Positions 33,875-42,601 are shown, numbered from the stretch's first letter. The stretch is 64,000 nt of DNA from SIG644 sp045613985 (GCA_045613985.1 JAZLCA010000064.1:1-64000); one strand, 5' to 3'. The notes: generated by a model not told the origin, from the letters alone. Translations and numbers: made by a program.

Positions 33875-36800
33875 TTAATCAACGTAGTAAATTTCAATTT
33901 GGCTCAATCCCGTGCCCCAACCGGTGCTTGTGTCGGCGTTGGCAAAGCGGAGATAGAGATAGTCGCTGTCGGGAGCGTACTTTTGGGCCGCTGCGCCGAG
34001 GGTGGTTTGGTTCGAGGCGCCTTCGATACGGTTGCCGTGAACAGCGGCATAATCCTGAATGGTCGTCCAATTTTTGCCGTCCTTGGACACCTGAACGAAA
34101 TAGTTCTGGCACACCGTCGCAACGACAACGGCATCCTTGTACTTGGAAAGATCAAAGCGGTAGATGATCTCATTGGACAGGTCGGTGTATTTCAGATCTG
34201 CCGAGGCTGCCGAGGAATCCTTGACGATGAAGGGCTTGTCGTCCTTGCTTGACGAGTTGATGCTCAAGGTCACCTTTTGGCGATCGGGATACATGGCACC
34301 GTAATCTATACCCACGGGCTCGAAGCCTTGCGGCACGTCATCCTGGCCCGGAGCGGGCAGAGTGACGGGAGGCTCGTTTTCGTAGCGCTGATAGGTGATG
34401 GTCAGCGACTTAATGGTGCCGCCCCAGCCGTCGTAGGTGTTGCAGTCGGCAATGCGGATGTACAGCACGTCGGGGTTGCCCGCCGCGTTTGCCGAAATGG
34501 AGACGATGGTGTTGTTGCCTCCGCCTTGCAGCGTTCCCGCATACCCTTCCGTCTTGGAGTAGTCGGCTAAAACAGTCCACTTTTTGTTGTCGGTGGAATA
34601 GGAAACGAGGTAGTTTTGAAGCACCTCCATGGAGATGGTGGCGTTGCGGAACATGGTCAAGTCGATCTTGTAGACGATGCGGTTGATACCGTCGGCGTAG
34701 CGGAAGTTTTCGTTGGCACCGCCCGTGTTGCGAAACAGCAGCGCGGCATCCAGATTTTCGTTGTTCGTTTTGATCTTCAGCTCCTCCATAACGAAGGTGG
34801 GGGAGTCTTGCACAAACTCATCGCCCCACTCGACCGTAACGGTCGCGCCGTCTACCGAGCCTTGGATCTGAACGAGCAGGGAATCGGTGTCGCCGTCCCA
34901 ATGGGAAATGACGTTGAGATCGGAGCCGTCCGCACTCTTGGCAGTGATGCTCTGCGGGTACCATCCGTCGGCGCAGGCAAGACGGGAGGAAATGACGGTG
35001 CCGTTGGGACCGGAGATGCAGAACACGGTTTTGTTCGCCTCTTCGATGGGGGCGTAAGCGTGGGCGCCGCCGCTGTAAAGCAGGCGGGGAACGGACAGAT
35101 CCGTCCCGGAGATATCGCACAGCAGAGCGTCGGCGCGGGCGTCGAGCACGATGTGATCGATGATGGGCAGGGTGGGATCAAAAAGGTTGATGAAGGATCC
35201 GACCAGCACGCCTCCGTCGGCAAAAGAGTGTGCCGCAACGATGCGGCCTCGTTTGGTCCAGGTCAGCGTCGTCGGAGCATATTCGTACATCGTGTAATAG
35301 TTGCAGGCGTAGGCGACCAGGTCCTGCATGGCGTCAGTACCGCCTGCCTGCTGGGAGAACATGGCCGAGGGGAGTCCTACGGCGATCAGCGTGCCGTCGC
35401 CGGTTGCCTGGCATATGCCGACGTTGTGGACCTTGCCGTCCGCACCGACTGCCGTGAACAAAGGCTCGGCGTCAGCTCCTTCGAAGGCGGCGTAGTAGTT
35501 GTTGTATTTGGAAGAGAGTGACAGCTGTGTCAGGGCATTCTTCTCATCCTCCCAGGTGATGCGGGTTCCATTGGTGAAATGCGGCGCGGTGACACTTACA
35601 TCGAGATCGAGCTTCTCAAACAGAGCCATCAAGGGAGAGCCCCAAGGAGCCAACCATTCGCCCGCCGAGGTCTCGAAATCGTCGTGACCGCCGACGTACA
35701 AGGCGATACCTCCCGCCTTGATCCAGTCGGCAATGGCGTCCACCACCGTCTCGGACAACGGCTTTTGGCAATCCCAGGAGAGAAGCAAAAGCGTCACGTC
35801 CTTCAAATCTTTGGCTGAGGTGATATTTTCCATGGACTGCACCCGAACGGGAATACCGTCGCTGACGAGGGGAAGCGTCACGCCGTAGTAACCGTCCTTG
35901 GAGGACAGCGACCAATTGCCGGACTGCCAGGACAGTGAATCGGACAACAGGTAGGTGATGCCGGGGGTACCGGCACTTGTGGTGATGGCCTTACCGCTCA
36001 TTTCGTTGAGGGCCTCAAAGCAGGAAAGCTGCAGCGTTCGATAGTCGGGAGAGACTGCCACAAAGCCGCGGGAGGGCCAGACCGATGCTTCAAAGCGGTG
36101 AATTTCGGGCTGCATCAAGGCAGATACCAGCGTTGCGCGGTATTTGGGGAAGCAGACGTCCTCCGTCCAATCGGGAGAGTCCGACATGGTATCGGTGATA
36201 GCGAACAGATCCAGATCGCCCGATGCACCTGCGTACGAGGCGTAACCGAGATAGGCATTTTCGTATTCGAGCGTTTGCATCTGGCCATCCACAAGCAGTC
36301 CCACGCTGGCGGTATTGCTCCAGGTCTGACCGATCACACCGTCGATCTTGCCTGTGGCAAGATAAGAGTTGAGCCCCGCCGTGATCGCGATGCTGGTGTA
36401 GCTGGCTGTCGAATGGCTGGCGACGTACAATTTGGTGTTGGGCGAAAGCTCGTGCATACGGTCAGCGATCTCGGACAGCAGGCGATCAAACAGATAGACC
36501 TTGAGGCGCATGGTCTTGAGCATGGCTTCGGGAGAGGCCGTCTGAGGCTGCCAGGCTTCACCGTAGTAGTCTTCCCATTCCTGCTTGAAACCGTCCGAAT
36601 AACCCGAGGCGTACCACATCTCGGGCTCTTCAAAGGTGATGGAATCGACGGGATATTTCTCCAGAATATGCTTCACCATTTGCCAGATATATTCGGTCCA
36701 ACCCGCAGTGGGAACCATGTAATACACCTTGTCGCTGGTCGAGTGGGTGATGTATTTTCCGTTGGCATCCGTTTGGATGTCACCTAAATTTTCGGGACTT

Positions 36801-37384
36801 TGAGCGACGTAGTCATGCGAGTCGCGGTTGATAGGCATCATGATATTGATGCTGTAAAAATCCTCGGCGGCGTACCAGGAGGGAATGACGCTGTCAAGCT
36901 GCGAGGGGACGGAAACGTAGGCCATGACCGCCTCGGTGTTGATGCGTTGGCTGTCCTGATAGCGGGAGGAGGTCTGGAAGGTGGTGACCGTTCCGTTTAC
37001 ACCCAGCGAGTCGTAGTGCGTCATGTACTGGTTGACGACTTCGGAAAGACCGTCGGGAACGCCTGCAGTGCTTGCTTCGGGCTGAAGAAGGGTGCCCTCG
37101 GTGATGGAATATTCCCGCAAAGTGACGCTCGTTTGTCCATCGGCGCGGCTTGCATGAGGATTGTAGCGGCCGCTCTGGGCGGGGGGATCGCCGGGGCCAT
37201 CGGGACGGTCGGGGGGATTGTCCGGAGGATTATCGGGTGGAAGATCTTCGGGGGGCGTATCGTCGACAGGCGGGTCGCCGGCCGGCGGCGTGGGCTTTGA
37301 ACAGGCCCCAAAGGAGAACAGCATTGTCATAGATAAAGTAAGAAGTAAAATGCGGCGGAAAAGTACATGGTGTTTTCTCGTCAT
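33875..37384 (-). CDS. Large surface lipoprotein, putative glycoside-hydrolase-like with twin C-terminal domains
   Basis: 1169 residues. Signal peptide with lipobox SFGAC, then a Pro/Asp-rich stalk (PPEDLPPDNPPDNPPDRPDG). About 100-420 looks like a (beta/alpha) barrel with an acidic motif ITFEEPEMWY. About 560-760 resembles the glutamine-amidotransferase-like domain of GH42-type enzymes (ALYVGGHDDFETSAGEWL). Two C-terminal beta domains are related to each other (about 895-1025 and 1045-1169), sharing YKIDLTMFRNA/YRFDLSKYKDA and QNYLVSYSTDNKKWT/QNYFVQVSKDGKNWT. They are discoidin-like, probably carbohydrate-binding. Start chosen at ATG 37384 after aaggaag; the upstream in-frame extension runs through the promoter and repeats. 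Enzyme class not established. Confidence 0.75.
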   Translation of the reverse strand: MTRKHHVLFRRILLLTLSMTMLFSFGACSKPTPPAGDPPVDDTPPEDLPPDNPPDNPPDRPDGPGDPPAQSGRYNPHASRADGQTSVTLREYSITEGTLLQPEASTAGVPDGLSEVVNQYMTHYDSLGVNGTVTTFQTSSRYQDSQRINTEAVMAYVSVPSQLDSVIPSWYAAEDFYSINIMMPINRDSHDYVAQSPENLGDIQTDANGKYITHSTSDKVYYMVPTAGWTEYIWQMVKHILEKYPVDSITFEEPEMWYASGYSDGFKQEWEDYYGEAWQPQTASPEAMLKTMRLKVYLFDRLLSEIADRMHELSPNTKLYVASHSTASYTSIAITAGLNSYLATGKIDGVIGQTWSNTASVGLLVDGQMQTLEYENAYLGYASYAGASGDLDLFAITDTMSDSPDWTEDVCFPKYRATLVSALMQPEIHRFEASVWPSRGFVAVSPDYRTLQLSCFEALNEMSGKAITTSAGTPGITYLLSDSLSWQSGNWSLSSKDGYYGVTLPLVSDGIPVRVQSMENITSAKDLKDVTLLLLSWDCQKPLSETVVDAIADWIKAGGIALYVGGHDDFETSAGEWLAPWGSPLMALFEKLDLDVSVTAPHFTNGTRITWEDEKNALTQLSLSSKYNNYYAAFEGADAEPLFTAVGADGKVHNVGICQATGDGTLIAVGLPSAMFSQQAGGTDAMQDLVAYACNYYTMYEYAPTTLTWTKRGRIVAAHSFADGGVLVGSFINLFDPTLPIIDHIVLDARADALLCDISGTDLSVPRLLYSGGAHAYAPIEEANKTVFCISGPNGTVISSRLACADGWYPQSITAKSADGSDLNVISHWDGDTDSLLVQIQGSVDGATVTVEWGDEFVQDSPTFVMEELKIKTNNENLDAALLFRNTGGANENFRYADGINRIVYKIDLTMFRNATISMEVLQNYLVSYSTDNKKWTVLADYSKTEGYAGTLQGGGNNTIVSISANAAGNPDVLYIRIADCNTYDGWGGTIKSLTITYQRYENEPPVTLPAPGQDDVPQGFEPVGIDYGAMYPDRQKVTLSINSSSKDDKPFIVKDSSAASADLKYTDLSNEIIYRFDLSKYKDAVVVATVCQNYFVQVSKDGKNWTTIQDYAAVHGNRIEGASNQTTLGAAAQKYAPDSDYLYLRFANADTSTGWGTGLSQIEIYYVD

Positions 37385-37438
37385 GGCGGGGGACTTCCTT
37401 TCTTGACAAATTGACGCCCGATGCGTCGTCTTGGTATT

Positions 37439-37467
37439 ATGATACCATAGCAAAAAAGGAGAGTCAA
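37439..37467 (-). promoter_or_regulatory. Promoter of the large surface lipoprotein gene
   Basis: On the minus strand: -35 TTGACT, 17-base spacer, -10 TATCAT, about 55 bases upstream of the ATG. Its position supports the short start and excludes the upstream extension. Confidence 0.75.
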
Positions 37468-37614
37468 CAATTTTCAAAGGGTAATGTTGCACAAAGTTTA
37501 TGATGAATGAATGATTGGGGAATCCGACTGCCGCTTCGCGGCATCGGCGGAGTCTGCCTGTGGTGAACTTGCGGGATATGGATAGTAGAACTTTGGCAAG
37601 CTCCGCGAGCTCAA

Positions 37615-37671
37615 AAAGAATATCTCGCGGGCGGAACACCCGCGCCTCGCTTTGCGAGGACGATATTCTTT
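37615..37671. repeat. Three-way-junction palindrome
   Basis: An outer 10-bp stem (aaagaatatc/gatattcttt) encloses two hairpins (cgcggg/cccgcg and cctcgc/gcgagg). The gene-free stretch 37468-37739 also holds gccgcttcgcggc at about 37532 and other short hairpins. No coding sequence is seen. Confidence 0.7.
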
Positions 37672-37701
37672 CGACGGGGTTTTCATCCCGAAAGATAACA
37701 A

Positions 37702-37738
37702 CAAAAGGCAAAGCACACGCTGTGTGATCTGCCTTTTG
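37702..37738 (-). terminator. Second terminator-like hairpin downstream of tRNA-Lys
   Basis: Stem caaaaggca/tgccttttg with an internal loop and an inner cacac/gtgtg helix. On the minus strand it follows the tRNA-Lys 3' fragment directly. Confidence 0.7.
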
Positions 37739-37739
37739 C

Positions 37740-37765
37740 TGGTGACCCATCGGGGAATCAGAACC
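37740..37765 (-). pseudogene. Displaced 3' end of tRNA-Lys
   Basis: Read on the minus strand it repeats the last 25 bases of tRNA-Lys (T-loop, T-stem 3' arm, acceptor 3' arm and CCA) with one extra T in the T-loop (ggttcTgattcc). No 5' half, D-arm or anticodon is present. It lies 167 bases downstream of the true tRNA 3' end. Confidence 0.85.
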
Positions 37766-37865
37766 TTGTTTTGCGCTCTTACAACTTCAAAATTGTAGCA
37801 ATAACAAGCGCAAAACGAGCAAATCCTGCGGATTTGCGAGGCTTCGTTCCATTCAAGGAATCTTC

Positions 37866-37907
37866 AAAACAAAAACAACCTGCTGTGTAGCAGGTTGTTT
37901 TTGTTTT
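37866..37907 (-). terminator. Terminator of tRNA-Lys
   Basis: A 19-bp perfect stem (aaaacaaaaacaacctgct / agcaggttgtttttgtttt) with a 4-base loop, starting at the CCA of tRNA-Lys. Confidence 0.92.
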
Positions 37908-37982
37908 GGTGACCCATCGGGGAATCGAACCCCGGACACCTTGATTAAAAGTCAAGTGCTCTACCGCCTGAGCTAATGGGTC
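37907..37982 (-). tRNA. tRNA-Lys (anticodon TTT)
   Basis: On the minus strand the acceptor gacccat/atgggtc is followed by A and CCA. The anticodon loop ctTTTaa gives TTT, and the T-loop is ttcgatt. Complete cloverleaf with encoded CCA. Confidence 0.97.
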
Positions 37983-38126
37983 AAATCGGTTTTAACTTGG
38001 ATAGTATATCACAAAAGTTTTGGCTTGTCAAGGAGTTTTGGAAAAAAGATGAAAAATCCTTGGTTGCGCGTATTTTCAAGATAGTTTTTGCCTTACGACG
38101 GGAGTTTATGCAAAATAAGAAAAGAG

Positions 38127-38161
38127 CTACCCCGTCGCCACAATACGGGGAACGGGGTAGC
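38127..38161 (-). terminator. Terminator of the MacB-like transporter gene
   Basis: Stem gctaccccgt/acggggtagc with inner pairing. On the minus strand it is followed by tcttttcttatttt. Confidence 0.88.
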
Positions 38162-38175
38162 CGGGTTTGATTGGG

Positions 38176-41100
38176 TTATTCGGATCGGAGTGCGATGACG
38201 GGATCCTTGCGGGAGGCGATACGGGCAGGAACCAGGCCTGCGATGAAGGTCAACACCATACTGATGATGACCAGCGCGATGGCGCCGCCCAGCGGCAGGA
38301 CTGCCGTGATGCTGTCAATTCCCGTGGCCGCACGGAGGATGAGCGTGATGGGGATGCAGACGAGGGCGGTAAAGCCGATACCGATCGCACCTGCTGCAAA
38401 GCCGACGATAAGTGTTTCGGCATTGAACACCCGCGAGATATCCCGCTTGGATGCGCCGATGGCGCGCAGAATACCGATCTCCTTGATACGTTCCAGCACC
38501 GAGATATAGGTGATGATGCCGATCATGATGGAGGAAACGACCAGAGAAATGGAAACGAAGGCGATCAACACGTAGGAAATGGCGTCGACAATAATGGTTA
38601 CCGAGGACATCATGTTACCTACGATATCGGTGTACTGCAGCTGGTCTTCTTTCTTTACGGAGCCGTTATACTCCGCGATGAAATCTTCCAAGTATGCCTT
38701 GGCGTCAAAGTCAACCGCGTAGAAATTGATGGAGGCGGGATCGCCTTTGACGGAGTCACCCAACAGCGACAGGTTGGAATCGTAGGTCGCGTCGGTCTGG
38801 GGCGCGAGATCGTACAGCGTATCCTGCAAGGTGGTGAACTGCTCGTCGTCCATCATGCGAAGCAGGGTGGGGAAGTTGGTATCATCGACGGACATGAGCA
38901 ACAGCTGCTCGTTCATAAAGTCGTAGATGCTTGCCATGGCTTCCTCGCCGCACATGGCCTGCAAGCCCTTGATATCCATGGGAACCTGTTCGGACTTGGG
39001 AATACCGCCGATGGCCACCATGATCTGCTCCAGGGACAAGGCGGGCAACAGCGTGACCAAGTTGTCGGGGGTGATTTCGACACCGGGCATCATCTTCGAA
39101 AGTGCCATGGTGAGAATGCTCAACGACATGGTATTGGCGGGATTTGCCTTGGCAATGTCCAACATCTGGGAGATCAGAGCGGTCAATTGCTCGTTGTTCA
39201 TCATGGCGGCAAAGCCCATAAAGCTATCGGCATTCACAGGCGGGTTTGCCACAAACATATCGTGGATCTGCTCGGTCATAAAGGCATACAGCGCATCCAG
39301 CGTTTTTCTGTCGATGGTGCGGATGAGCTCATCAATGTTTTCCTTGGTGTAAACGGTGCGCTCGAATTTGAGGCCGGTCAGCACGTTGTATTCGGGAGCC
39401 GCCTTTTGTTGAGCGATGATCTCGCTCTGTTCATTTTGCTCCAGAATCAGATCGGTCAGCGCCTTGGTGTAGCCGATGGCACCTGTGATGGAGGTAGCAG
39501 CAACGCCCTTCTTGGGACGCACGATGCCGGCGATCTTGAGCTCCATGCCGTTCTCGGTGACGAATTTTTCCTGGTCATAGTGGAGGGCATCCTCGCGCAG
39601 ATCCTCCCAAACGGGATAGGTCACACCGTCGACCGTATAGGTCATGCCATCCTTTTTGGCAAAGAAATCGGAGGTGTTGACCAGGCGGAAGGTCATGTTA
39701 AGGAAATCGTCGTAGGTGTAAGGATCCATGGGCGTGGTGTCGAGCGTTTTGTTCTCGAGCAGATCCTTCATGATATCCTCCAACTCACTCTGATCCAGTA
39801 CGCCCAGCATATACAGCGTCATTTTGCTGATTTGGTTGTTGCTGCTGATGACCAGAACGACCTCGTCCGCCTCTGTGGGCCAGTCACCTGCGACGACCTC
39901 GTACTGCTGATCCAAAAGGGTCTGATTGTTGATCATTTCGGACAGGATGCCCATGCCGCCCATGGGAGAAGCGGACATCAGCTCGGTCATGCCGGCAAAG
40001 GCATCACCCATGTTGTCAAAGATCTCGGTGGGATTGACCTGCGTTTTTCCGTCCGAGGTGAAGACCTGCAGATCGAAATCGTAGGTGTACTGAATGTCGT
40101 TGATATAGGGGCGGAGCTCATCCATGTGGGCGTCGAGATAGCTCTTGAAATCGGCCAGGTTGTTCTTGACGGTGGCATTCATGGCCGCCATCATGTTGCC
40201 CAGCGAATCGTCCACGTGGATCATACCTGAATTGGAATAGTCATGCGAATCATCCACGGCCGTCATAGCACCCAGCATGGCCGAGAAGTCCTGCGTTTCA
40301 CGTTGGATGGTCAAGGGATAGGTGGACAGCGTGTCTTCTTGCACGGTGGCGATGAACAGATTGACGCCGTTGGACAGAGCAAGAATGAGCGCGATACCGA
40401 TGATACCGATACTGCCCGCAAAAGAGGTCAGGAAGGTGCGTCCCTTTTTGGTCATCAGGTTCTGGAAGGAAAGCGACAGAGCGGTGAAGAAGGACATGGA
40501 ACGCTTGCCCTTGCCGCTGCCGTCGTCGTGCTTTTTGGCCTTCTTTTTGGCGTTTGCACGCTGTTCTGCCAGCTTGGCACGATAAGCCGCGGCGTCTTCT
40601 TCGGCTTCCTTTTCCTCGTAAGGATTGGAGTCGCCCGTAACCTTGCCGTCCACCAGCTTGACGATGCGATTGGCGTAGGTATCGGCCAATTCGGGGTTGT
40701 GGGTAACCATAATAATGAGCTTATCCTTGGAGATCTCGCGCAAAATATCCATGATCTGAACGCTGGTCACGGTGTCAAGCGCACCTGTCGGCTCGTCGGC
40801 CAAGAGGATATCGGGATCGTTAACGAGGGCGCGGGCAATAGCTACGCGCTGCATTTGTCCTCCCGACATCTGATTGGGCTTTTTGTGGATCTGGTCGCCA
40901 AGGCCTACTTTTTCGAGTGCTTCCTTGGCACGGCGTCGGCGTTCGGTTCGGGAAACGCCCGACAGCGTCAGGGCCAATTCTACGTTGGCAAGAACGCTTT
41001 GGTGAGGGATGAGATTATAGCTCTGAAAGACAAAACCGATGGAGTGATTGCGGTAGGTGTCCCAATCGGCGGCCTTGTATTCCTTGGTGGAACGGCCGTT

Positions 41101-41295
41101 GATGATGAGGTCACCGCTGCTGTAGCGGTCAAGACCGCCGAGGATGTTGAGCAACGTCGTCTTGCCGCAACCCGACGGGCCGAGAACGGCCACGAATTCG
41201 CTGTCGCGGAAGGCAAGATCCACACCGCGCAGGGCAGGGACGCTCTCTGCTCCGCCGACGTCGTAGGATTTGACAATGCCTTTTAATTGCAGCAT
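38176..41295 (-). CDS. MacB-like ABC transporter, ATPase fused to FtsX-type permease
   Basis: 1039 residues. The ATPase is at 1-230: Walker A GPSGCGKTT, signature MSGGQMQRVAIARAL, Walker B ILLADEPTGALD, His in MVTHNPE. A Lys-rich linker (AKKKAKKHDDGSGKGKRS) leads to a membrane segment (about 290-315). A ~560-residue extracellular domain and the C-terminal FtsX module follow, with three segments and SVLERIKEIGILRAIGASKR between them. The domain order ATPase-then-permease is as in MacB. The extracellular domain is unusually large. Substrate unknown; such transporters export peptides or work as mechanotransmitters. It has a consensus promoter and its own terminator. Confidence 0.9.
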   Translation of the reverse strand: MLQLKGIVKSYDVGGAESVPALRGVDLAFRDSEFVAVLGPSGCGKTTLLNILGGLDRYSSGDLIINGRSTKEYKAADWDTYRNHSIGFVFQSYNLIPHQSVLANVELALTLSGVSRTERRRRAKEALEKVGLGDQIHKKPNQMSGGQMQRVAIARALVNDPDILLADEPTGALDTVTSVQIMDILREISKDKLIIMVTHNPELADTYANRIVKLVDGKVTGDSNPYEEKEAEEDAAAYRAKLAEQRANAKKKAKKHDDGSGKGKRSMSFFTALSLSFQNLMTKKGRTFLTSFAGSIGIIGIALILALSNGVNLFIATVQEDTLSTYPLTIQRETQDFSAMLGAMTAVDDSHDYSNSGMIHVDDSLGNMMAAMNATVKNNLADFKSYLDAHMDELRPYINDIQYTYDFDLQVFTSDGKTQVNPTEIFDNMGDAFAGMTELMSASPMGGMGILSEMINNQTLLDQQYEVVAGDWPTEADEVVLVISSNNQISKMTLYMLGVLDQSELEDIMKDLLENKTLDTTPMDPYTYDDFLNMTFRLVNTSDFFAKKDGMTYTVDGVTYPVWEDLREDALHYDQEKFVTENGMELKIAGIVRPKKGVAATSITGAIGYTKALTDLILEQNEQSEIIAQQKAAPEYNVLTGLKFERTVYTKENIDELIRTIDRKTLDALYAFMTEQIHDMFVANPPVNADSFMGFAAMMNNEQLTALISQMLDIAKANPANTMSLSILTMALSKMMPGVEITPDNLVTLLPALSLEQIMVAIGGIPKSEQVPMDIKGLQAMCGEEAMASIYDFMNEQLLLMSVDDTNFPTLLRMMDDEQFTTLQDTLYDLAPQTDATYDSNLSLLGDSVKGDPASINFYAVDFDAKAYLEDFIAEYNGSVKKEDQLQYTDIVGNMMSSVTIIVDAISYVLIAFVSISLVVSSIMIGIITYISVLERIKEIGILRAIGASKRDISRVFNAETLIVGFAAGAIGIGFTALVCIPITLILRAATGIDSITAVLPLGGAIALVIISMVLTFIAGLVPARIASRKDPVIALRSE

Positions 41296-41365
41296 AATAT
41301 GACTCCTTTCAAAAAATAGGAGCGCAAAATCGTGTTTTGCGCATTCGGTAATTTATGATAGTGCT

Positions 41366-41394
41366 ATTATAAGGAAGTATTTGCCCACTGTCAA
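41366..41394 (-). promoter_or_regulatory. Promoter of the MacB-like transporter gene
   Basis: On the minus strand: -35 TTGACA, 17-base spacer, -10 TATAAT. The ~65-base leader contains a hairpin at 41322-41342 (gcgcaaaa/ttttgcgc) just upstream of the ribosome site. Confidence 0.85.
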
Positions 41395-41470
41395 GAAAAA
41401 TGCCGCATCGTTTAAAAAAAGTTTTCATTCGTGTCATGAAGTCACGGATTTTTACGTTGGTGAAGATATA

Positions 41471-41506
41471 AAAAGGAGACGTCTGTCGAATCAGACGTCT
41501 CCTTTT
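41471..41506 (-). terminator. Second terminator downstream of tRNA-Arg
   Basis: A perfect 15-bp stem aaaaggagacgtctg/cagacgtctcctttt with a 6-base loop. On the minus strand it directly follows the tRNA-Arg 3' fragment. Confidence 0.9.
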
Positions 41507-41532
41507 GGCACCCCCCAGCGAGAATCAGAACC
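41506..41532 (-). pseudogene. Displaced 3' end of tRNA-Arg
   Basis: On the minus strand: ggttcTgattctcgct, then a G run and tgcca. It repeats the 3' end of tRNA-Arg(CCT) from the T-loop onward, with one extra T in the T-loop and one extra G in the acceptor. It lies 168 bases downstream of the true 3' end. The 5' part of a tRNA is absent; a 7-bp gccctcg/cgagggc hairpin lies beside it. Confidence 0.82.
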
Positions 41533-41636
41533 GCGCCCTCGCCTGCGTCGAGGGCAACAAATCGCGTTTTATAAAGCAAGACTCGTTCTGCTTGCGAGCG
41601 ATTTGCGGTGAGTTTGATGTGACCCGCTGAAAATGC

Positions 41637-41674
41637 AAAACCGACACCTCCGCCAGTGCGGAAATGTCGGTTTT
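41637..41674 (-). terminator. Terminator of tRNA-Arg
   Basis: Stem aaaaccgacacctccgc / gcggaaatgtcggtttt (with G-U pairs), 4-base loop, starting at the CCA of tRNA-Arg. Confidence 0.88.
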
Positions 41675-41748
41675 GGCACCCCCAGCGAGAATCGAACTCA
41701 CAACTAACCCTTAGGAGGGGCTTGTTATATCCATTTAACTATGAGGGC
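41674..41748 (-). tRNA. tRNA-Arg (anticodon CCT)
   Basis: On the minus strand the acceptor gccctca pairs with tgggggt through two G-U pairs. The anticodon loop ctCCTaa gives CCT (AGG codons). T-arm gtgag/ctcgc, discriminator G, encoded CCA. Confidence 0.93.
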
Positions 41749-41774
41749 GTGCGGGCGCGGGTGCGCCCGATATT

Positions 41775-42554
41775 TTATTGTTGGTCGGCGGTCGCTTGCG
41801 CGGCCTTTTTTGCTTTTCTGTCCTTGATGAGCCAGGGCAGGTAAGACAGGAAAAAGAGCAGGGTAACGGCGGCGGCCATGACGACCAAGCGAAGAACGAA
41901 ATTGGGAGGCAGGATATCCAGAATGGAGGGGGTATCCTCGGGCTTGGCCATGAACAGGTAGTTGGCACCGGGGCCGATGATGCGGTTTGCTGCAAAGGCC
42001 ACTACGGCAAGCACGGTCAGAAGGGAATATGATTTGATGGCCGATTTGACGGTCGGACGTATTTTATGTACGAAGATCATGTAGAACACGGCAACGTAGC
42101 CCAGCGTATGCTCAAACCAAAACTGATAATAGCGGAAGCGGGTGGGGCCGGTATAGCTGATGACGGTAGGGGTGATCAAGGCAAAGATGGAGCCCGAAAA
42201 CAGCCAGAAATACACGATGTCAAACAACGACTGCGATTTGGAGACTACCATATAGCTTCCGAACACGATGGCCCAACCGCACACGGTGATGGGCAAGTGG
42301 TCTGTGGGGTTCGGACCCAGCTCGGGAATGCCGACCAGTCGCCAATAATACGACATCTCAGATATGATCATAGCAAAAGCCAACGCCATTCGGACGCTTT
42401 TTTCGTGTTTCCAGTCGCGCAGTATGTTGCGATAACGATAAATGAGCAGAATGACGGCAACAGTCAGCAAAATAGGCAGAATGTGGGCAAGAGAGAAGTT
42501 GCGGAATTCCACCGTTTCGCCTTGGCCGAAGAAGTAATGTAAAAAGTTTTTCAT
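41775..42554 (-). CDS. YwaF family (TIGR02206) integral membrane protein
   Basis: 259 residues with about seven hydrophobic segments. The N-terminal EFRNFSLAHILPILL, the middle SEMSYYWRL and NPTDHLPITVCGWAIVFG, and the block YYQFWFEHTLGYVAVFYMI match the TIGR02206/YwaF family, whose function is unknown. The Lys-rich cytoplasmic tail ends in ADQQ. Single gene with its own promoter, just upstream of tRNA-Arg on the same strand. Confidence 0.85.
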   Translation of the reverse strand: MKNFLHYFFGQGETVEFRNFSLAHILPILLTVAVILLIYRYRNILRDWKHEKSVRMALAFAMIISEMSYYWRLVGIPELGPNPTDHLPITVCGWAIVFGSYMVVSKSQSLFDIVYFWLFSGSIFALITPTVISYTGPTRFRYYQFWFEHTLGYVAVFYMIFVHKIRPTVKSAIKSYSLLTVLAVVAFAANRIIGPGANYLFMAKPEDTPSILDILPPNFVLRLVVMAAAVTLLFFLSYLPWLIKDRKAKKAAQATADQQ

Positions 42555-42601
42555 GCGCAGTCTCCTTGCTTATATTACGGAATCTATCGAACAATAAAAT
42601 C

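Noticed and set aside
37385..37750. N-terminal extension of the large surface lipoprotein through the repeat region
   Set aside because: It would precede the signal peptide and cross the promoter at 37439-37467 and the palindromic repeats. The ATG at 37384 has a ribosome site and lipobox.
38167..40230. 687-codon plus-strand frame opposite the MacB-like gene, and a 631-codon frame opposite the exporter at 31860-33755
   Set aside because: His/Gly/Gln/Asp-rich translations typical of antisense frames; no family resemblance and no ribosome sites.
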